Shown here one piece after another: positions 59,921-64,000 of a DNA stretch of 64,000 nt. The DNA lies in contig NZ_JAAXCY010000004.1 of assembly GCF_014230465.1 (NCBI RefSeq), positions 558,001 through 622,000 of the forward strand, given 5' to 3'. Source of the stretch: Pseudomonas cremoris. Its GTDB lineage: Bacteria; Pseudomonadota; Gammaproteobacteria; Pseudomonadales; Pseudomonadaceae. Below the pieces are notes generated by a model. It made no database searches and was not told where the DNA came from. It saw only the letters and a list, made by a program, of their open reading frames with translations. Position numbers and translations under genes: made by a program. Positions within the stretch are counted from its first letter, which is position 1, and every line of letters begins with the position of its first letter.

Positions 59921-60544
59921 ATGACGATTCGTGCAGTAGTTTTTGATTTCGGCGGTGTCCTGTTCGACTGGAATCCGCAGCACCTCTACCGCAAGCTGAT
60001 TGCCGACGACCACGAACGGCAATGGTTTCTCGAGAACATCTGCACCCAGGCCTGGAACACCGAGCAGGATGCCGGCCGCTCGCTGGCCGAGGGCACTCGC
60101 AGCCTGATCAAGCAATATCCCCAGCATCAAGCGTTGATCCAGTCCTATTACGACCGCTGGCATGAAATGCTGCGCGGCCCGTTGCCGGACGGTGTGGCGA
60201 TCCTTGAAGCCTTGCATAGCGCCAACATGCCGTTGTTCGGGCTCACCAACTGGTCAGCCGAAACCTTCCCGTATGCCCGAGCCAACTATCCGTTCCTGCA
60301 GCATTTTCGCGACATCGTGGTGTCCGGCGAATTGAAGCTGATCAAGCCTGATCCGGCGATCTATCACGCAAGCCTTAGCCAGGTGCGTGTTCATCTGCCG
60401 GATATCCAAGCCAGTGAAGTGGTGTTTATCGACGATGTGGCGGGCAATATCGAGGCGGCCGTCGCGCTCGGTTGGCAGGGGATTCACCATGTGTCGGCCG
60501 AGCGCACAGCGGCGCGCTTGCGTGAGTTGGGCGTGGGCTTCTAG
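59921..60544 (+). CDS. HAD-family hydrolase (YihX-like)
   Basis: A 207-residue HAD phosphatase. Motif I is VVFDFGGVLFDWN (nucleophilic Asp), motif II GLTNWS, motif III KPDPAIYH and motif IV FIDDVAGNIEAAV, all intact; a small helical cap lies in between. E. coli YihX dephosphorylates glucose-1-phosphate; substrate here unknown. GGAGGATCTG precedes the ATG. Its stop overlaps the stop of the convergent LysR gene. Confidence 0.9.
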   Translation: MTIRAVVFDFGGVLFDWNPQHLYRKLIADDHERQWFLENICTQAWNTEQDAGRSLAEGTRSLIKQYPQHQALIQSYYDRWHEMLRGPLPDGVAILEALHSANMPLFGLTNWSAETFPYARANYPFLQHFRDIVVSGELKLIKPDPAIYHASLSQVRVHLPDIQASEVVFIDDVAGNIEAAVALGWQGIHHVSAERTAARLRELGVGF

Positions 60545-61446
60545 CGCGCCCACTTCTCCATCACGAAATCCACGAACGCGCGCAGTTTGGGCAAGCGGTA
60601 GCGGTCCTGGCGATACAGCAAGTGCATGGGGCGGCTGGGCAGTTGATAGGTGGTCAACAAGGCCACCAGCTTGCCGCTCTCCAGGTCCGGTTGGACCAGG
60701 GCATCGGCCAGCATGATGATGCCCATGCCGTTTACAGCCGCCTGGCGCAAGCCTTGCGAGCTGTTGATGGTCAATGTGCCGGCCACTGGAACCTCCACCT
60801 CGCCATCATCGCCCGTCATGCGCCAGAGCTTGTCGGTGTCACGCCAGTTGTCGTTCGCCGGGTAGGCGAACGCCAGGCAGTCGTGATGCTGCAGGTCGTT
60901 GGGCGTCTGTGGCGTGCCGCGTCGCGCTAGGTACTCAGGTGAAGCGCAGAGGGTGAGGGTGTAGGCCTGCATGGGTCTGGCGATCAGGCTGGAGGTTTCC
61001 AGCTCGCCGAGGCGGATCGCCACGTCGAAGCCGCTGTCGACCAAGTCCATCCGCTCGTTGCTCAGCACTACGTACAGGTTGATCAGCGGGTAGCGTTGGG
61101 AGAACTCGCTCAAGGCCGGCACGAGGCGTTCGGTGCCGAACACGGGGGGCGCGGTGATACGCAGGTTGCCTTTGGGGGTTTCGCTGTGGATCTGCTCAGC
61201 CAGCAGCTCGGAGTCGGCCACCAGTCCCAGGACTTCCAGGCAGCGTTGGTAATACTGCCCGCCAAACTCGGTGAGGCTCTGTTTGCGCGTGGTGCGCTTG
61301 AGCAAGCTGACCCCCAGCCGTTGTTCCAGCGCGCGCAGATGGTTGCTGACCATGGTGGTCGACATTCCGCACTCCTGCGCGGCGGCGGTCATGCTGCCGG
61401 TTTCCACCACCTTCACGTACACCGTCATTGCTTGGAACAGGTCCAT
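60541..61446 (-). CDS. LysR-family transcriptional regulator
   Basis: A 301-residue regulator. N-terminal helix-turn-helix: DLFQAMTVYVKVVETGSMTAAAQECGMSTTMVSNHLRALEQRLG; then the LysR substrate-binding domain with GNLRITAPPVFG and LINLYVVLSNERMDLV. It is divergent from the aminotransferase gene with 102 bases between, so that gene is a likely target. Ligand unknown. The start was set at ATG 61446. Confidence 0.9.
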   Translation of the reverse strand: MDLFQAMTVYVKVVETGSMTAAAQECGMSTTMVSNHLRALEQRLGVSLLKRTTRKQSLTEFGGQYYQRCLEVLGLVADSELLAEQIHSETPKGNLRITAPPVFGTERLVPALSEFSQRYPLINLYVVLSNERMDLVDSGFDVAIRLGELETSSLIARPMQAYTLTLCASPEYLARRGTPQTPNDLQHHDCLAFAYPANDNWRDTDKLWRMTGDDGEVEVPVAGTLTINSSQGLRQAAVNGMGIIMLADALVQPDLESGKLVALLTTYQLPSRPMHLLYRQDRYRLPKLRAFVDFVMEKWAR

Positions 61447-61548
61447 TATCAAGCCCAGCTTTAAAGTAATTGCAGGTAAACCCAGTTTATCCAGCTCTGA
61501 TGGCTAACGATACTGGGCACACCCACACAATGCTTGGAGCTCGACGCC

Positions 61549-62718
61549 ATGACCGCCGCCTGCCTGATGACCACGTATCAACCTTCGCCCTTGAGCTTCA
61601 CCCGTGGTCTGGGCACCCGTCTGTGGGATCAGCAGGGGCGTGAGTACCTGGATGCCGTGGCCGGTGTGGCAGTGACCAACGTCGGGCATTCCCACCCCAA
61701 ACTGGTGGCCGCCATCAGTGAACAGGCAGGCTTGTTATTGCACACCTCCAACCTCTACAGCATCGATTGGCAACAACGGTTGGCCCAGCGCCTGACCGAG
61801 CTGTCGGGGCTGGACCAGGCGTTTTTCAACAACTCTGGCGCCGAAGCCAACGAGACGGCGCTGAAGCTGGCGCGTTTGCACGGTTGGAAAAAGGGCATCG
61901 AAGAGCCGTTGGTGGTGGTGATGGAGAACGCCTTTCACGGTCGCACCCTCGGCACCATGGCGGCCAGCGATGGGCCCTCGGTGCGCCTGGGCTTCCAACG
62001 GTTGCCGGGGGATTTCCTCAAGGTTGGCTTTGGTGATATCGCCGCCATCGAAGCACTCACCCAACAGTTTGGAGTGCGTATTGCCGCAGTCCTGCTGGAA
62101 CCCATCCAGGGCGAAAGCGGTGTGTTGCCAGCCCCGCCGGGTTACCTGCGAGCCTTGCGCGAACATTGCACCCGTCACGGCTGGTTGCTGATGCTCGACG
62201 AAATCCAGACCGGCATCGGCCGTACCGGCACCTGGTTTGCCTTCCAGCACGAAGGCATCGTGCCTGACGTGATGACCCTGGCCAAAGGCCTTGGCAACGG
62301 CGTGCCCATCGGAACTTGCCTGGCCCGGTCCGGTGTGGCCCAGCTGTTCACGCCCGGCAGCCACGGCAGTACGTTCGGTGGTAACCCGTTGGCCTGTCGG
62401 GTGGGCTGCACGGTGCTGGATATCATTGAAGATCAGGGCTTGCTGCAGAATGCCGCGCAACAGGGTGAACGCCTGTTGGCGCGGTTACGTGTGGAGCTGG
62501 CGGATCACCCGCAGGTGGTGGCCATCCGTGGGCAAGGCTTGATGATCGGTATCGAACTGGCCAGCCCTTACCGTGACCTTGCCCTACGCGCCGCCCAGGA
62601 GCATGGCCTGTTGATCAACGTGACCCGGGGCAAGATCATCCGCCTGCTGCCGCCGCTGACGCTGGATGCCAAAGAAGTGGAGATGATTGTGCGAGCCGTC
62701 ACCCGTTTGCTGGATTGA
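61549..62718 (+). CDS. Acetylornithine-type class III aminotransferase (ArgD-like)
   Basis: A 389-residue PLP enzyme of class III. It has [32 protein letters not shown], the PLP-binding [14 protein letters not shown] aspartate and Lys246 in [13 protein letters not shown]. Pattern fits acetylornithine/succinylornithine aminotransferase. A GGAGCTCGACG ribosome site sets the start at 61549. Adjacent divergent LysR suggests catabolic or regulated use rather than the housekeeping argD, which is usually elsewhere. Confidence 0.88.
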   Translation: MTAACLMTTYQPSPLSFTRGLGTRLWDQQGREYLDAVAGVAVTNVGHSHPKLVAAISEQAGLLLHTSNLYSIDWQQRLAQRLTELSGLDQAFFNNSGAEANETALKLARLHGWKKGIEEPLVVVMENAFHGRTLGTMAASDGPSVRLGFQRLPGDFLKVGFGDIAAIEALTQQFGVRIAAVLLEPIQGESGVLPAPPGYLRALREHCTRHGWLLMLDEIQTGIGRTGTWFAFQHEGIVPDVMTLAKGLGNGVPIGTCLARSGVAQLFTPGSHGSTFGGNPLACRVGCTVLDIIEDQGLLQNAAQQGERLLARLRVELADHPQVVAIRGQGLMIGIELASPYRDLALRAAQEHGLLINVTRGKIIRLLPPLTLDAKEVEMIVRAVTRLLD

Positions 62719-62731
62719 AATACGAGCAAAG

Positions 62732-62820
62732 TGTGGGAGCGGGCTTGCTCGCGAATGCGGTGTGTCAGTGACAAACCAGCTGACTGATCCACCGCTTTCG
62801 CGAGCAAGCCCGCTCCCACA
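62732..62820. repeat. REP doublet, 24-bp arms
   Basis: Complementary arms 62732-62755 and 62797-62820 of the main family between the aminotransferase and punR. Confidence 0.92.
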
Positions 62821-62838
62821 TGGGGATCTCCATGTCTT

Positions 62839-63753
62839 TCAGAGGGCATGCCCATTCAGCCATTCCTGGTTCATCGTCTCCTTGTCCCCTAAATAGTCCA
62901 ACAGCCACGCCATCGCCGGGGACAGCTTGTTCTGTGCCCACGCCACGCACGACGGGCTGGCCGGAAACGGCCGGCTCAACTGCAACGCCACCAATTCGCC
63001 GCGTTCGATCCACGGCAATACCTGATGCGCCGGTGCCATGCCGACACACAGTCCGTCGCGCAGGCAATCGATGGCTGAGGACCAATTCGGTACCACCAGC
63101 CGCCGCTGGTTATCCAGGGTCCACGTGTCACGCTTGGGCAAGTTGCGCGAGGTGTCGGTCATGCACAGCGAGGCGAACGGACGCAGTTGATCATCACTGA
63201 GCAAACCCTGCACGGCCGCCAGCGGATGCTTCGCACTGACCACGCACAGCCAGTTGAGCAAACCCATGTCGCGGAAAGTGAAATGACTGGCTACCGGCAC
63301 CGCGCTGGTCGCACCGATAACAATGTCGGTGCGCTCATCCGCAAGGGCATCCCACACACCGTTGTACACCTCGTATTCCAGCAGCAATTCCACCTCGGGA
63401 AACTGCCGATAGAAATCCAGCACCAATTGCCGACAGCGCTGAGGTTTGACAATGGAGTCCACCGCCACCTTCAACTGCCCACTCCAGCCATTGGCCACTT
63501 GCTGACACAGGCGCCGTGTGCCGAGCATTTTTTTCATCACGCCTCGAGCTTCATCTATAAACAGGCGACCGGCGGGCGTCAGTTCCACATCGCGATGTCG
63601 CCGCACGAACAACGGCACCGCCAGCCACTCTTCAATCTGACGCACCGTATAGCTGATGGCCGACGGCACTCGGTGCAATTCCTGCGCGGCGGCGCTGAAA
63701 CTGCCATGGCGCGCCACCGCATCGACTACATCCAAGGAGTATTCGGACCACAT
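62839..63753 (-). CDS. punR: LysR-family activator PunR (YdhB-like)
   Basis: A 304-residue regulator whose start MWSEYSLDVVDAVARHGSFS and HRVPSAISYTVRQIEEWL match E. coli YdhB/PunR closely; also ETDTSRNLPKR-type segment (DTSRNLPKR). PunR activates punC, a purine nucleoside importer, and here the divergent MFS gene is exactly that. ATG 63753 follows GAAGGCAAC. A LysR-type TTGA-N9-TCAA site lies in the divergent region. Confidence 0.88.
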   Translation of the reverse strand: MWSEYSLDVVDAVARHGSFSAAAQELHRVPSAISYTVRQIEEWLAVPLFVRRHRDVELTPAGRLFIDEARGVMKKMLGTRRLCQQVANGWSGQLKVAVDSIVKPQRCRQLVLDFYRQFPEVELLLEYEVYNGVWDALADERTDIVIGATSAVPVASHFTFRDMGLLNWLCVVSAKHPLAAVQGLLSDDQLRPFASLCMTDTSRNLPKRDTWTLDNQRRLVVPNWSSAIDCLRDGLCVGMAPAHQVLPWIERGELVALQLSRPFPASPSCVAWAQNKLSPAMAWLLDYLGDKETMNQEWLNGHAL

Positions 63754-63773
63754 GGCAGTTGCCTTCAAAATTA

Positions 63774-63790
63774 TTGATAAGAGTGTTCAA
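63774..63790. promoter_or_regulatory. LysR-type operator candidate of punR-punC
   Basis: TTGATAAGAGTGTTCAA, a TTGA/TCAA inverted repeat with T-N11-A spacing, in the divergent punR-punC region. Confidence 0.55.
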
Positions 63791-63875
63791 TTATTATCGC
63801 TTCACACAGAAACTGTCAGCTTCATAATGGGCGCCAGTCAACAAATAGTTTGATGGCAGGATCTACAAGGCTTCG

Positions 63876-64000
63876 ATGAAAAATTCTTTTGGTTTTACCT
63901 GGTATCTGGCGGGGCTGAGCATGCTCGGTTACCTCGCCATGGACATGTACTTGCCGGCGTTCGGCGCCATGGGCGAGCAGTTGCAGATCGGCGCGGGCGC
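63876..64000 (+). CDS. punC: Purine nucleoside MFS importer PunC (YdhC-like), 5' part
   Basis: Begins MKNSFGFTWYLAGLSMLGYL, then AMDMYLPAFGAMGEQL, with the DMYLPA motif of DHA1 Bcr/CflA-type transporters; AAGG lies before the ATG. Cut by the window end after about 41 codons. Divergent pairing with punR matches ydhB-ydhC of E. coli. Confidence 0.85.
   Translation, partial: MKNSFGFTWYLAGLSMLGYLAMDMYLPAFGAMGEQLQIGAG

Overview
The window is a 64 kb piece of a Pseudomonas chromosome, most likely from the P. fluorescens group. Three things point there: high GC with strong third-position GC, gene order that repeatedly matches P. aeruginosa blocks I know (uup, uspA, fadBA, topA, sulA, lexA, psrA, nagZ; mfd, gap; sthA, glpQ, PilZ, lolCDE; copRS, queF, mlaA, rssBC, tal, dusA), and many copies of a GTGGGAGCGGGCTTGCTCGCGA-type REP palindrome typical of fluorescent pseudomonads. 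No rRNA, tRNA, CRISPR array, insertion sequence or prophage was seen.

Layout. 1-9060: a MATE efflux pump (cut by the left edge), pdxB, a small conserved protein, an ABC exporter, the lytic transglycosylase slt and the ABC-F ATPase uup. 9120-14400: uspA, a small membrane protein and the beta-oxidation operon fadBA. 14500-21530: topA, two small proteins, the SOS operon lexA-sulA with two LexA boxes, psrA with a double PsrA operator on its promoter, and nagZ. 21640-30180: a SWIM/SNF2 helicase, csiV, mfd, and a long-form gap with a readable promoter. 30270-38740: a citrate-type MFS symporter, a chalcone-isomerase-like protein, sthA, glpQ, a PilZ protein and lolCDE. 38850-48920: copRS facing a cupredoxin gene, queF, several small proteins, mlaA, a second PilZ protein, rssBC, tal and dusA.

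49000-51400 is the one accessory-looking stretch. It is visibly AT-richer and holds a sugar-kinase-like protein, a short Wzz-type chain-length regulator, a possible 30-residue membrane peptide next to a perfect hairpin, and an orphan lipoprotein. 51430-64000 returns to ordinary content: MFS transporter, mqo, a YXWGXW lipoprotein, ridA, ppnN, lpxO, fabV, a HAD hydrolase, LysR plus an acetylornithine-type aminotransferase, and punR with the beginning of punC at the right edge.

Common themes are fatty acid and envelope biology (fadBA with its regulator psrA, fabV, lpxO, mlaA, lolCDE, wzz-like), peptidoglycan turnover (slt, nagZ, csiV) and DNA-damage response (lexA, sulA, mfd). Nothing here is a clear undescribed multi-gene system. 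The best leads are the AT-rich polysaccharide-like island, an inverted repeat with a leftward terminator in the AT-rich leader of fadB, a terminator between lolD and lolE, a MlaA homologue without a lipobox, and a HAD protein without its catalytic aspartates.
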